NCBI RefSeq assembly: GCF_002869965.1 | Contig: NZ_PEBS01000028.1 | Location: 1 to 64,000, forward strand | Source: Janthinobacterium sp. ROICE36 | Lineage (GTDB): Bacteria; Pseudomonadota; Gammaproteobacteria; Burkholderiales; Burkholderiaceae_D | Direction of reading: 5' to 3' | Length of the DNA: 64,000 nt | In this document: in pieces, positions 26,596 to 35,500 of the stretch | Layout of the letters: each line of letters opens with the position of its first letter | Numbering within the stretch: position 1 is the first letter of the stretch | Notes under the pieces: model-generated | What the model saw: the letters and a program-made list of their open reading frames with translations, nothing else | Told to the model about the DNA's origin: nothing | Database searches by the model: none | Translations under genes and position numbers: made by a program

Positions 26596-26625
26596 TTGGC
26601 CGCAAGCGAAATGGCGGCCTATACT
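26596..26625 (+). promoter_or_regulatory. Sigma70-like promoter ahead of a short terminated leader
   Basis: TTGGCC (26596-26601) and TATACT (26620-26625) are separated by 18 bases. Transcription would start near 26632 and meet the hairpin at 26668, giving either a ~60-base RNA or an attenuated leader of the bestrophin gene. Confidence 0.5.
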
Positions 26626-26667
26626 TCAGCGCTCTCCCCTACACTGCTTCCCATGCACACCCTGCTC

Positions 26668-26692
26668 AGCCCGCTCACACTGCGGGCTTTTT
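26668..26692 (+). terminator. Rho-independent terminator inside the bestrophin leader
   Basis: AGCCCGC (26668-26674) pairs with GCGGGCT (26682-26688), with a 7-base loop and a following TTTTT. It lies about 95 bases upstream of the bestrophin start and 43 bases after the -10 element at 26620. Confidence 0.7.
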
Positions 26693-26786
26693 GTTCCCCG
26701 TCCCTGCCACGCTGTTTTTCTGTACTTCCAAGCAATCACCGGTCCCGTGTTTCCCCGCTTGCCCAGCACCCGACAGGGAGTCGCTC

Positions 26787-27728
26787 ATGATCGTGCGCGA
26801 GCGTCCATCGGCGCTACGGCTGTTTCTGGTGGTGCGCGGCTCCGTCCTGCCGCGCATCCGCACCACTCTCATCGTCAACACCCTGATCGCCACCCTCGTC
26901 ACCTGGTGTCACGGCACCCTGTTCGACCACAAGATCATCCTCACCACCATCCCGTTTACCCTGATTGGCTTGCCGCTGGCCATCTTCCTTGGCTTTCGCA
27001 ACACGGCCGCCTATGACCGTTACTGGGAAGCGCGCAAGCTGTGGGGGGAACTGGTGTTGCGCAGCCGTAATTTCTCGCGCCAGTGCCAGACCATGATACG
27101 CAGCGATACGCCAGCCCACGCCCGGCTGGGCCTGGACGATGTCCGCGTGCGCATGATCTACCGCGCCATCGCCTTTTGCCACGCCCTGCGCCACCAGCTG
27201 CGCGACACGCGCGGACCGGACGACTTGCAGCCACTGCTGCGCCCGGCCGAATGGGAAGCGGCATGCCAGGCGGCGAACCCGTCCGACTACCTGATGCTGC
27301 AGATGGGCCACGACCTGGCCGACAGCCTCAGGCAAGGGCGCATCGACAGCATCCTCGCCACGCAGATCGATAACACGATCTCGGCCATGGTGGGCGCGGG
27401 AGCCTCGTGCGAACGCATCCGCAGCACGCCGATTCCGTTCTCGTATTCGCTACTCTTGCACCGTACGGCCTATCTGTACTGTTTCCTACTGCCCTTCGGC
27501 CTGGTCGATTCGCTCGGCTTCATGACGCCTTTCGTCGTCGCCATCGTCGCCTACACCTTCTTTGGCCTCGATGCCCTGGGCGACGAGATCGAAGAACCGT
27601 TCGGCGAAGATGCCAACGACCTGCCCCTGTCGGCCATGTGCCGCGCCATCGACATCAGCTTGCGCGTATCCGTGCAGGATGAGAATGTGCCGCCGCCCAT
27701 GCAAGCCGTCGATTTTCTGCTGAATTGA
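26787..27728 (+). CDS. Bestrophin-family membrane channel (UPF0187)
   Basis: A 313-residue inner-membrane protein of the bacterial bestrophin-like family, which form pentameric ion channels (the Klebsiella homologue conducts sodium). Family landmarks are the first membrane segment TLIVNTLIATLVTW, the strongly conserved RNTAAYDRYWEARKLWGELV, PIPFSYSLLLHRTAYLYC, and DALGDEIEEPFGEDANDLPL near the C-terminus. The start at 26787 (MIVRERPSAL) has a GGGAG site 6 bases upstream; an open extension to 26691 crosses the terminator region and is not credible. No partner gene is evident. Confidence 0.9.
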   Translation: MIVRERPSALRLFLVVRGSVLPRIRTTLIVNTLIATLVTWCHGTLFDHKIILTTIPFTLIGLPLAIFLGFRNTAAYDRYWEARKLWGELVLRSRNFSRQCQTMIRSDTPAHARLGLDDVRVRMIYRAIAFCHALRHQLRDTRGPDDLQPLLRPAEWEAACQAANPSDYLMLQMGHDLADSLRQGRIDSILATQIDNTISAMVGAGASCERIRSTPIPFSYSLLLHRTAYLYCFLLPFGLVDSLGFMTPFVVAIVAYTFFGLDALGDEIEEPFGEDANDLPLSAMCRAIDISLRVSVQDENVPPPMQAVDFLLN

Positions 27729-27748
27729 TCCACACACCAGCTTTTCCC

Positions 27749-27779
27749 TTGACCTTACCACCGGGGGAAGGCTTACAGT
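27749..27779 (+). promoter_or_regulatory. CueR-type promoter of copZ
   Basis: The -35 element TTGACC (27749-27754) and -10 element TACAGT (27774-27779) are separated by 19 bases, the over-long spacing used by MerR-family activators. The spacer holds an imperfect dyad, CCTTACC and GGGAAGG. The cueR gene lies nearby, so copper-responsive activation of copZ is likely. Confidence 0.75.
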
Positions 27780-27811
27780 GGGCACACTTAATCATTCAAG
27801 GAGTGCTTGCC

Positions 27812-28012
27812 ATGTATCAGTTACAAGTTGAAAACATGAGCTGCGGCCATTGCGTCGGCTCGGTCACGAAAGCGGTGCACGGCATCGATCCTGGCGCACA
27901 GGTGCAGATCGACCTGGCCAGCAAGCGCGTCACGGTGGAATCGCCCGCCGAACTGGACGCCATCAGCGCCGCCATCGTGGAAGCGGGCTACCCCGTCACC
28001 AGCGCGCAGTAA
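27812..28012 (+). CDS. copZ: Copper chaperone, heavy-metal-associated domain (CopZ-like)
   Basis: A 66-residue cytosolic HMA-domain protein. The metal-binding motif is MSCGHC at residues 9-14, followed by the usual helix and DLASKRVTVESP strand. It would carry Cu(I) to the CopA exporter encoded on the opposite strand 1.2 kb away. The ATG at 27812 has AAGGAG 8 bases upstream; a longer open frame from 27725 would overlap the promoter and the bestrophin stop. A Rho-independent terminator follows directly. Confidence 0.9.
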   Translation: MYQLQVENMSCGHCVGSVTKAVHGIDPGAQVQIDLASKRVTVESPAELDAISAAIVEAGYPVTSAQ

Positions 28013-28031
28013 CAACAGTGGCATCCACAGG

Positions 28032-28060
28032 ACAGCCGGCCTTCGCGCCGGCTGTTTTTT
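28032..28060. terminator. Terminator between copZ and the GST gene
   Basis: ACAGCCGGC (28032-28040) pairs with GCCGGCTGT (28047-28055), with a 6-base loop and a TTTTTT tail on the plus strand. It ends copZ and sits at the 3' end of the convergent GST gene, which stops at 28063. Confidence 0.85.
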
Positions 28061-28062
28061 GT

Positions 28063-28791
28063 TTACCCGTCCAGTTCAGGGTAATGGCGGAAGATGCCTT
28101 CCTGATTGAATGCAATTCTGCGTTTAGATTGCAGGTAGCGGGCAATGTTCGGCCTCGCCGCCACGGCGTCGTGCAGCGCGAACAGGGCGGGGTACAGGGG
28201 CGCCAGGCGCGCCATGGCTTGCGGAAACGCATAGCGCAGGCCAGCCAGCATCTGGAACAGCGACAGGTCGCCATAGCTGAGCTTTGCGCCTACCAGGTAC
28301 TGGCCGCGGCTGCGATTGCTCAGCAAGACCTGGGTGAAGTAATCGAGGAATTTGGGCAAACGTGTTTCGCGGAAGTCCGCGCTGCGCAGCATGGCCGCCT
28401 GCTGTTGCTCTTCGTAATACTGATTCATCGACAGCGGATGATGCGTGTCATGCACTTCCGTCAGCCAGTCGGCCATCGTCAATTGCAGCTGATTCAGCCA
28501 CAGGCGGACGCTCTCCGCGCGCAGCGCCAGGCCCAGGCGCCGACCCAGGTACAGCAGGATATTCGTGGTCTGCCCGATCAGCACCTCGCCGTCGCGTAAC
28601 ACGGGTGGCGCGTAGGCGGCGTGTGGCGTGCTGTCGCCATCGAGGCAAGCCAGCAAGGCCGGCATGCCTTGTCCCTTGCGTTCAGGCAAACGGGCGATAT
28701 CGCGGTACTCGGCGCCCGCCTCTTCCAGCGCCAGGCGGATGAATTCGCCGCGCCCCTGTAGCGTGGGCCAGTAATACAGTTCGTAGGCCAT
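28063..28791 (-). CDS. Glutathione S-transferase family protein
   Basis: A 242-residue soluble protein with a thioredoxin-like N-terminal domain (ELYYWPTLQGRGEFIRLALEE, then PPVLRDGEVLIGQTTNILLYL as the glutathione-contacting cis-Pro and Gln-Thr segment) and an all-helical C-terminal domain with LSYGDLSLFQML. The YYWP-x-x-GRGE pattern recalls sigma/mu-like GSTs, with the N-terminal Tyr as likely catalytic residue. It lies 21 bases after cueR on the same strand, so it may be the last gene of a copA-cueR-GST transcript and help manage copper-induced thiol stress; that link is inference. Confidence 0.85.
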   Translation of the reverse strand: MAYELYYWPTLQGRGEFIRLALEEAGAEYRDIARLPERKGQGMPALLACLDGDSTPHAAYAPPVLRDGEVLIGQTTNILLYLGRRLGLALRAESVRLWLNQLQLTMADWLTEVHDTHHPLSMNQYYEEQQQAAMLRSADFRETRLPKFLDYFTQVLLSNRSRGQYLVGAKLSYGDLSLFQMLAGLRYAFPQAMARLAPLYPALFALHDAVAARPNIARYLQSKRRIAFNQEGIFRHYPELDG

Positions 28792-28812
28792 GCATCCTCC
28801 TGTTGATTTACC

Positions 28813-29232
28813 TCAATGGCAGCAAGCCTTCGCTTCCGTGTCGCCGGCCAGCCCCAGGCTTTGCAAGATGGGGCAATCGGGTTTGTCGTCGCCGTGGCAC
28901 GATTGCGCCAGATGGGCCAGGGTATCGCGCATTTCCGTCAGTTCGGCGATGCGGGTATTCAGATCGGCGACGTGCGCCAGGGCGATACCTTTGACGTCCG
29001 CACTGGCACGCTGGTCGTTTTGCCACAGCGACAGCAGTTCGCGGATTTGCTCCAGCGAAAAACCCAGGCCCCGCCCGCGCCTGATAAAACGCAAGGCGTG
29101 CAAGTCGTTCGGCGTGTAGATGCGGTAACCGGCATCGCTGCGCGCGCTGGGTTTGAGCAAGGCTATGCTTTCGTAGTAGCGTATCATTTTTGCCGATACG
29201 CCCGTTTCACTGGCTGCCTGGCCGATATTCAT
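28813..29232 (-). CDS. cueR: MerR-family copper-responsive regulator (CueR)
   Basis: A 139-residue activator. The winged-helix N-terminus is MNIGQAASETGVSAKMIRYYE, with GYRIYTPNDLHALRFI. The dimerisation helix follows, and the metal loop is CHGDDKPDC, two cysteines eight positions apart as in E. coli CueR Cys112/Cys120. A terminal KACCH adds further metal-liking residues. The start is the ATG at 29232, two bases from the copA stop, so copA and cueR are cotranscribed and CueR is probably self-amplifying through the copA promoter. Confidence 0.92.
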   Translation of the reverse strand: MNIGQAASETGVSAKMIRYYESIALLKPSARSDAGYRIYTPNDLHALRFIRRGRGLGFSLEQIRELLSLWQNDQRASADVKGIALAHVADLNTRIAELTEMRDTLAHLAQSCHGDDKPDCPILQSLGLAGDTEAKACCH

Positions 29233-29233
29233 C

Positions 29234-31657
29234 CTATGACTCCTTGGTATGCGCACTGCGGGCTTTCCAGCGGCGCAGCAACAGGGCATTGCTGATCACG
29301 CTGACGGAACTGAAGGCCATCGCCGCGCCCGCCACCATGGGGTTGAGCAAGCCGAAGGCGGCCAGCGGTATGCCGATCATATTATAGATAAATGCCCAGA
29401 ACAGATTCTGCCGTATCTTGCCGTAGGTGCGGCGCGAGATATCGATGGCGTCCGCCACCAGGGCCGGATCGCCGCGCATCAGGGTAATGCCGGCCGCGTG
29501 CATGGCCACGTCCGTGCCCGTCGACATGGCGATGCCCACGTCGGCAGCGGCCAGCGCGGGCGCATCGTTGATGCCGTCGCCCACCATGGCCACCTTGGCG
29601 CCCGCGCCTTTCAGTGCGACAATTTTAGCGGTTTTATCGGCCGGCAGCATTTTCGCCTCCACCGTGTCGATTCCCAGCAGCTTGCCGACGGCGTCCGCGC
29701 TGCCCTGGTTGTCCCCCGTCAACATCACCGTGCGGATGCCCAGGCTGTGCAGATGGGCAATGGCCGCCTGCGCATTCGGCTTGACCTGGTCGCTGAAGGC
29801 GAACAGGCCCAGCAGTTCCGATCCCGAGGCCAGCCAGGAAATCGTGTTGCCCGTGTTTTCCAGCGCCAATGCCTGGCTGGCCAGCGGCGCCATGTCCACC
29901 TGCAACTCCTGCATCAGGCGCGTGCTGCCCAGTTTCAATTCCAGGCCATCGACGTGGGCCGCCAGGCCGCGCCCAGGCAAGGCCGACAGGCCCTTGGCTG
30001 GCAAAGACTCGATGTGGCGCGCGGCCGCTGCATCCAGCACGGCCGTAGCCAGGCTGTGCTCGCTGCCGCGCTGGATGCTGGCCGCCAGTTGCAACAGCCG
30101 TGCGTCCTCGATGCCGTGCGCATGCAGGGCCGCCAGGGCAGGTTTGCCGATGGTCAAGGTGCCCGTCTTGTCAAACACGACCGTATTGACAGCGTGCGCT
30201 ACTTCCAACGCTTCCGCATCCTTGATCAGAATGCCGTAGCGGGCGGCCACGCCCGTGCCCGCCATAATGGCCGTCGGCGTGGCCAGGCCCAGCGCGCATG
30301 GGCAGGCGATGACCAGCACGGCCACGGCATTGATGATGGCATTTTCCAGCTCACCGGTGGCAAACCACCAGCCCAGCAAGGTCAGCAGCGCCAGCACCAG
30401 CACCACGGGCACGAAGATGGCGCTAACCTTGTCGACCAGATGCTGAATGGGCGCCTTGGCCGCCTGCGCCTCTTCCACCAGGCGGATGATGCGCGACAAG
30501 GTCGTCTCGCCACCCACGGCTTGCGTACGCACCAGCAACAAGCCATCGGCATTGATGGCGCCGCCCGTCACCTTGTCGCCCACATGCTTATCCACGGGCA
30601 AGCTTTCGCCCGTGATCAGCGATTCGTTGATCTGGCTGGCACCCTCCACCACCACGCCATCGACGGCCACCCGCTCGCCGGGACGTATCACCACCAGGTC
30701 GCCCACTTTGACCTGCTCCACAGGCAAGTCAAGCTCCACGCCATCGCGGCGCACGCGGGCCGACTCGGGACGCAACACCTGCAGCGCACGGATGGCCGAG
30801 GCCGTCTGGCGCTTGGCACGGCTTTCCAGCCATTTGCCCAGCAACACCAGGGTGATGACGACGGCCGATGCCTCGAAATACAGGTGCGGCGACATCTCGC
30901 CCGCCGTCAGCCATTGGTAGACAGACAAGCCATATGCGGCGCTCGTGCCCAAGGCCACCAGCAAGTCCATATTGCCGCTGCCGGCGCGCGCCGCCTTCCA
31001 GCCCGCCTTGTAGAAACGCGCGCCAAAGTAAAACTGCACGGGCGTGGCCAAGGCGAACTGCAGCCAGCCGGGCAGCATCAGGTGGATGCCAGCCCATTCG
31101 AGCAGCATGGGCAGCATCAGGGGGAAGGCCAGCACGGCCGAGAACGCCACTTTCATGCCGTCGCGCTTGGGCGCCGCGGCAGGCGCGCCGGCCTGGCTGG
31201 CGGCGGGCACTGTGGCGGCATAGCCGGCCTTGTCGATGGCGGCGATCAGGGTGCCCGCCTCCAGGTCGCCCGTCACCTTGATGCGCGCGCTTTCCGTGGC
31301 CAGGTTGACGCTGGCGGCCAGCACGCCCGGTACCTTCAACAAGGCTTTTTCCACCCGGCCCACGCACGAGGCGCAGGTCATGCCGGCGATGTTCAGGTCG
31401 ATCTCGCGCTGCGCTACCGTGTAGCCAGCCTTTTCCACGGCCGCCTGCAGGGTAGCCAGGGGAATTGGCGTGCTGGACGTGACCTTGGCCACTTCAGTGG
31501 CCAGGTTGACGCTGGCCAGGATCACGCCGGGCACGGCGGCCAGGGCTTTTTCCACGCGGCCCACGCATGAGGCGCAGCTCATGCCTTCGATGGCCAGCGC
31601 CTGCGCATGCGCGGCGACGGGAGGGGAAGCGGCGGGAGCGGGTGCACTCTGGTTCAT
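29234..31657 (-). CDS. copA: Copper-exporting P1B-type ATPase (CopA)
   Basis: An 807-residue inner-membrane Cu(I) exporter. Two N-terminal metal-binding domains each carry CASC ([10 protein letters not shown] near residue 27, [10 protein letters not shown] near 93). Membrane features include the CPC ion-binding motif in [13 protein letters not shown]. The phosphorylation site is FDKTGTLT, the actuator motif is ITGESLP, the nucleotide domain has GSEHSLA (usually SEHPLA; here Ser replaces Pro after the key His), the hinge is [11 protein letters not shown], and the last segment has YNMIGIPLA and MAFSSVSV, typical of the Cu(I) group. A CueR-type promoter lies upstream. Confidence 0.95.
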   Translation of the reverse strand: MNQSAPAPAASPPVAAHAQALAIEGMSCASCVGRVEKALAAVPGVILASVNLATEVAKVTSSTPIPLATLQAAVEKAGYTVAQREIDLNIAGMTCASCVGRVEKALLKVPGVLAASVNLATESARIKVTGDLEAGTLIAAIDKAGYAATVPAASQAGAPAAAPKRDGMKVAFSAVLAFPLMLPMLLEWAGIHLMLPGWLQFALATPVQFYFGARFYKAGWKAARAGSGNMDLLVALGTSAAYGLSVYQWLTAGEMSPHLYFEASAVVITLVLLGKWLESRAKRQTASAIRALQVLRPESARVRRDGVELDLPVEQVKVGDLVVIRPGERVAVDGVVVEGASQINESLITGESLPVDKHVGDKVTGGAINADGLLLVRTQAVGGETTLSRIIRLVEEAQAAKAPIQHLVDKVSAIFVPVVLVLALLTLLGWWFATGELENAIINAVAVLVIACPCALGLATPTAIMAGTGVAARYGILIKDAEALEVAHAVNTVVFDKTGTLTIGKPALAALHAHGIEDARLLQLAASIQRGSEHSLATAVLDAAAARHIESLPAKGLSALPGRGLAAHVDGLELKLGSTRLMQELQVDMAPLASQALALENTGNTISWLASGSELLGLFAFSDQVKPNAQAAIAHLHSLGIRTVMLTGDNQGSADAVGKLLGIDTVEAKMLPADKTAKIVALKGAGAKVAMVGDGINDAPALAAADVGIAMSTGTDVAMHAAGITLMRGDPALVADAIDISRRTYGKIRQNLFWAFIYNMIGIPLAAFGLLNPMVAGAAMAFSSVSVISNALLLRRWKARSAHTKES

Positions 31658-31692
31658 GGCAGATCCTGTACGAAAGATTAACGAATAGGATC

Positions 31693-31723
31693 AGGATCTG
31701 CTATCCCATGATGGGAAGGTCAA
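31693..31723 (-). promoter_or_regulatory. CueR-type promoter of copA
   Basis: On the minus strand TTGACC (31723-31718) is followed after 19 bases by GATCCT (31698-31693). The spacer contains the dyad TTCCCATCATGGGA. Spacing and sequence resemble the E. coli copA promoter (TTGACCTTCC followed by a 19-base gap). The -10 is weak, as expected for a MerR-activated promoter. Confidence 0.75.
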
Positions 31724-31762
31724 GCCCTATTTTTCAGGCGTGCCGGACTTTCTGGAAACAGC

Positions 31763-32554
31763 TTAGCGCACCACGCAATCGATGGCGGCAGGCTTGCTGC
31801 CGCCTGCAGCGCTGCCCGAACTCGATGGCGGCGCTGAAAAGACTGGCGGCGGCGTGAACTTGATGCCGGGATCGACGGGCAGCAACACGGGCGGCTGCCT
31901 GATGTTGGGCGTAAAGCCGAACTGGCCGGCGGCGATATCGAGCGTGCCGCCTGGATTGCTCACCACGATTTGGCCGTTGCTCACCGACGTGTACAGCCCT
32001 GGCGCAAGGGTCGACCCTGCCGGCGATCCCGTTTTGGGTAGCGACGAGCCTGGTGTCGCATAGCCACCGGCGCTGACATACTCGGCAGTGAAATACGTGC
32101 CGCGGATACCGATGGTGGCGACCGGCGTCTTCATCTCGAAGCGCTCTTTGTTGCGCTTGCCCAGCAAGCCCGACAGCGAACGCAAACCTCCCTTGACCAG
32201 GTTGAACGAGGCCCGGTCGCCGTCGGGCTGATCGGCCTGGTAGGCGAACTGCTCAACCACAAAGGTGGTACTTGGCTTCAGGGTGATCTCGCTGTTGTCG
32301 ATGAATTTCACCAGGGCATAGGTGTTTTTCTCCGTCACCAGCGTATCGCCAGCCTCCACCTCGGACTTGAGCGACAATATCTTGACCTTGCCGTCGGCCT
32401 TTTTCGCCATCATCGGCCCGCTCAACTGCGTCACCGTGCCCGCCACTTGGGCGAACGCATGCAGGCTGATGCTCATCAGCACCAGCCACAGCATGGCGCC
32501 CACCAGCATCGACCTAGTTGCAATAAGTCTTCTTGATACCATTTTGAGGATCAT
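31763..32554 (-). CDS. FecR-domain periplasmic protein linked to the TPS adhesin
   Basis: A 263-residue exported protein (start at 32554 assumed; ATG 32542 is also possible). A signal segment MLVGAMLWLVLMSISLHAFA precedes a FecR domain with VAGTVTQLSG, VEAGDTLVTEKNTYALVKF and the family hallmark FEMKTPVATIGIRGTYF. After it comes a Pro/Ser-rich tail. The only cysteine is residue 260 in the final DCVVR. FecR-fold domains in this context are not sigma-factor regulators but periplasmic or surface proteins of unclear role, often near adhesin or cyclase genes. The gene overlaps the 3' end of tpsA by about 40 bases, so coupled expression is likely. Confidence 0.82.
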   Translation of the reverse strand: MILKMVSRRLIATRSMLVGAMLWLVLMSISLHAFAQVAGTVTQLSGPMMAKKADGKVKILSLKSEVEAGDTLVTEKNTYALVKFIDNSEITLKPSTTFVVEQFAYQADQPDGDRASFNLVKGGLRSLSGLLGKRNKERFEMKTPVATIGIRGTYFTAEYVSAGGYATPGSSLPKTGSPAGSTLAPGLYTSVSNGQIVVSNPGGTLDIAAGQFGFTPNIRQPPVLLPVDPGIKFTPPPVFSAPPSSSGSAAGGSKPAAIDCVVR

Positions 32555-35500
32555 CTGTTGCTTTCTTCGTCGATTCTTTGGATGTGGCACTCGCCCGCAG
32601 TGGCGTGGTCACGTTGTTGGGCGTAGTGAGCTGGTTGAGCGGGTTGTATTGCTCGCTGAACGCAGGCACGGTATTGCCAGCGCGGATGATGGTGCTTGGC
32701 GGCACCACGGGCGTCGTCACCGGCTGGGCCACCAGCACCGAGGCCGGCACGTTGACCCGGCCATTCGGCGCCAGCAGCGACACGGGCGTGCCGCGGCTGT
32801 TGATGCGCACGGTCTCGGCGGCGGTCAGGTCGCCGTTTTTCGCCAGCACGGCGATGCCGCCCGTGGCCTGCACATCGAGCCTGGCTGCGCCGGCAAAGGT
32901 GACGCCGGTACCGGCCGTGACCGCGATGGCGCGCGCCGCATTGACGTGCGCGCCGTCGCCGAAGGCCACGTCCGTGCTGGCGTCGACGGTGACGTCGTTG
33001 CCGCTGATGGCGCCCTGCACATTGACGGTGCTGTGTGCGATCAAGCTCACATTGCCGCCATGCGCATCGATATTTCCAGCCGTGATGCCGCCCGTGTTGT
33101 CGATGGCGATATTGCCCGCGCCAGTGGTCAGCGTTCCCAGGGTCAGTGTGCCCGGCGCCGAGGTATTGTTCAGCGCAATGCCACCCCCTGCACTATTGCT
33201 GGCGGTAAAACTGTCCACCTGGTTACCCGCATGGTCCAGCACGATGCCATTTTTCGCCTGCGCCGTCAGGCTGCTGGCGAGCAACGCGCCGTCCTGGCCG
33301 ATGGCGCCATGCAGTGCGCTCAGCCGCACATCGTTCGCCGCCAGGCTGGCGAAGCGCAAATCGCCAGCCGCTTGCGTGATGGCCAGTTGGCCCGCCAGCC
33401 GGATGGCGCCGGCCGCCTGGCTGAAGCTGTTGGCGACGAGCAAGTTACCATTGCCGCTCAGCACACCGCCGCCTTGCGCGTAACGATCCGCCAACAGGCT
33501 GCCGTTCAGCAGCAAGCTGCCACCGTTGATTTCCAGGCCGGCCAGGCCGCCCAGCACGGAGGCGTCGAGCGCGCTTTCACCGAGGGTCAGGCTGCCACCC
33601 GTCAACAGCAAGCCTGTCGCCGAGCTCAGGTTTTTCAGGCTGGTGTTGCCGGCCGCCGCACTGTAGGTGACGATGCCCTTGCTGTTGCTAAAGTCGACAG
33701 CCAGCACGTTCGCGCCTTCCGGCACCACGCCGCCGTCCCAGTTGACGGCATCGCTCCACAAGCCGTTGCCACTGCCGATCCAGGTGGACAATTGTTTTTG
33801 AGCAATTGATGCCTGCGCCGTGCCGCCTGTGGTTTCCAGCGTGTAATTGCCCGCATCGGCGCCCGCCAGACGGAAACCGCTGGCTGTCACCAGCTTGCCC
33901 GTACCCGCATTCTTGTCGGCAAAGCTGCCGCTACCGCCCACCACGCTGACCACATCCTGGCCCAGCACGCCGTTCGCCGACGCGCTGACCGTCGCGGAAG
34001 TCGTACCGTCATACACTTTGCCGGCGGCGCTCAGGCCTGCCAGCGTCAGGCTGGCGGGCGTAATGCTGGCCAGCAAGCCTGTCGGCAAGACCATGAAGTA
34101 ATTGCCTGCATCGGCGCCCGTCAGCGTCGCGCCGCTCAGCTGCACGGCCTTGGCCACTCCCACGTTTTTGTCCGCAAAGCTGGCCACGACCGAGGCCGTC
34201 AAGCTGTCGCCGGCGAGGCGGTCATCGCCCAGCAGGCTCAGCTGCACGCCCGTCATGCCATCGTAGACCTTGTGGCCGGCCACGCCAGACAGGTTCAGCG
34301 CGCGCGCGCCGATGTCGGCCGTGGTACTACCTGCATTACTGCCCAGCACATAGTTGCCCGCATCGCCACCGCTCAACGCCACGCCCATTACATGCACGGC
34401 CTTGCCGGCACCCGCGTTCTTGTTGCCAAACGCCGCATTGCCGCTCACGCTCAGGGCGTCGCCCTGGATGCGGTCGTCGCCGACGCTGATTTGCGTACCC
34501 GTCGTGCCGTCATAGGTCTTGTTGACGCCATTGAAACTCACGTTCAAGGTGCGCGCCGCGATGTCGGCCGTGGTACTGCCTGTATTACTGCCCAGCACAT
34601 AGTTGCCCGCATCGCCACCGCTCAACGCCACGCCCATTACATGCACGGCCTTGCCGCCACCCGCGTTCTTGTTGCCAAACGCCGCATTGCCGCTCACGCT
34701 CAGGGCGTCGCCCTGGATGCGGTCGTCGCCAAAGCTGATTTGCGCGCCCGTCGTGCCGTCATAGGTCTTGTTGATGCCATTGAAACTCACGTTCAGGGTA
34801 CGCGCCGCGATGTCGGCCGTGGTACTGCCTGCATTACTGCCCAGCACATAGTTGCCCGCATCGCCACCACTCAGCTCCACGCCCATTACATGCACGGCCT
34901 TGCCGGCACCCGCGTTCTTGTTGCCAAACGCCGCATTGCCGCTCACGCTCAGGGCGTCACCCTGGATGCGGTCGTCGCCAAAGCTGATTTGCGCACCCGT
35001 TGTGCCGTCATAGGTCTTGTTGATGCCATTGAAACTCACGTTCAAGGTGCGCGCCTCGATGTCGGCCGTGGTGCTACCCGCACTTCCATTGAGCACATAG
35101 TTGCCCGCATCGCCACCGCTCAACGCCACGCCCATTACATGCACGGCCTTGCCGGCACCCGCGTTCTTGTTGCCAAACGCCGCATTGCCGCTCACGCTCA
35201 GGGCGTCGCCCTGGATGCGGTCGTCGCCGAAGCTGATTTGCGCACCCGTCGTGCCGTCATAGGTCTTGTTGACGCCATTGAAACTCACGTTCAGGGTACG
35301 CGCCGCGATGTCGGCCGTGGTACTGCCTGTATTGCTGCTCAGCACATAGTTGCCCGCATCGCCACCACTCAACGCCACGCCCATTACATGCACGGCCTTG
35401 CCGGCACCCGCGTTCTTGTTGCCAAACGCCGCATTGCCGCTCACGCTCAGGGCGTCGCCCTGGATGCGGTCGTCGCCAAAGCGGATTTGCGCGCCCGTCG

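Larger units (their letters stand above)
26306..26786. other. Long intergenic region before the bestrophin gene
   Basis: This 481-base divergent region is notably AT-richer than its neighbours between about 26380 and 26600. It contains a 7-5-7 palindrome ATTCATTCATGAAATGAAT at 26556-26574, a sigma70-like promoter at 26596-26625 and a Rho-independent terminator at 26668-26692, all upstream of the bestrophin ATG. A 66-codon minus-strand open frame (26383-26583) is present, but it has no ribosome-binding site that I can see and no recognisable sequence. The lower GC could mark a transferred or regulatory segment. Confidence 0.5.

Noticed and set aside
31763..32554. FecR-type anti-sigma regulator of iron uptake
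   Set aside because: No ECF sigma factor or TonB receptor gene is adjacent, and the protein lacks a cytoplasmic anti-sigma domain; it starts with a signal segment.
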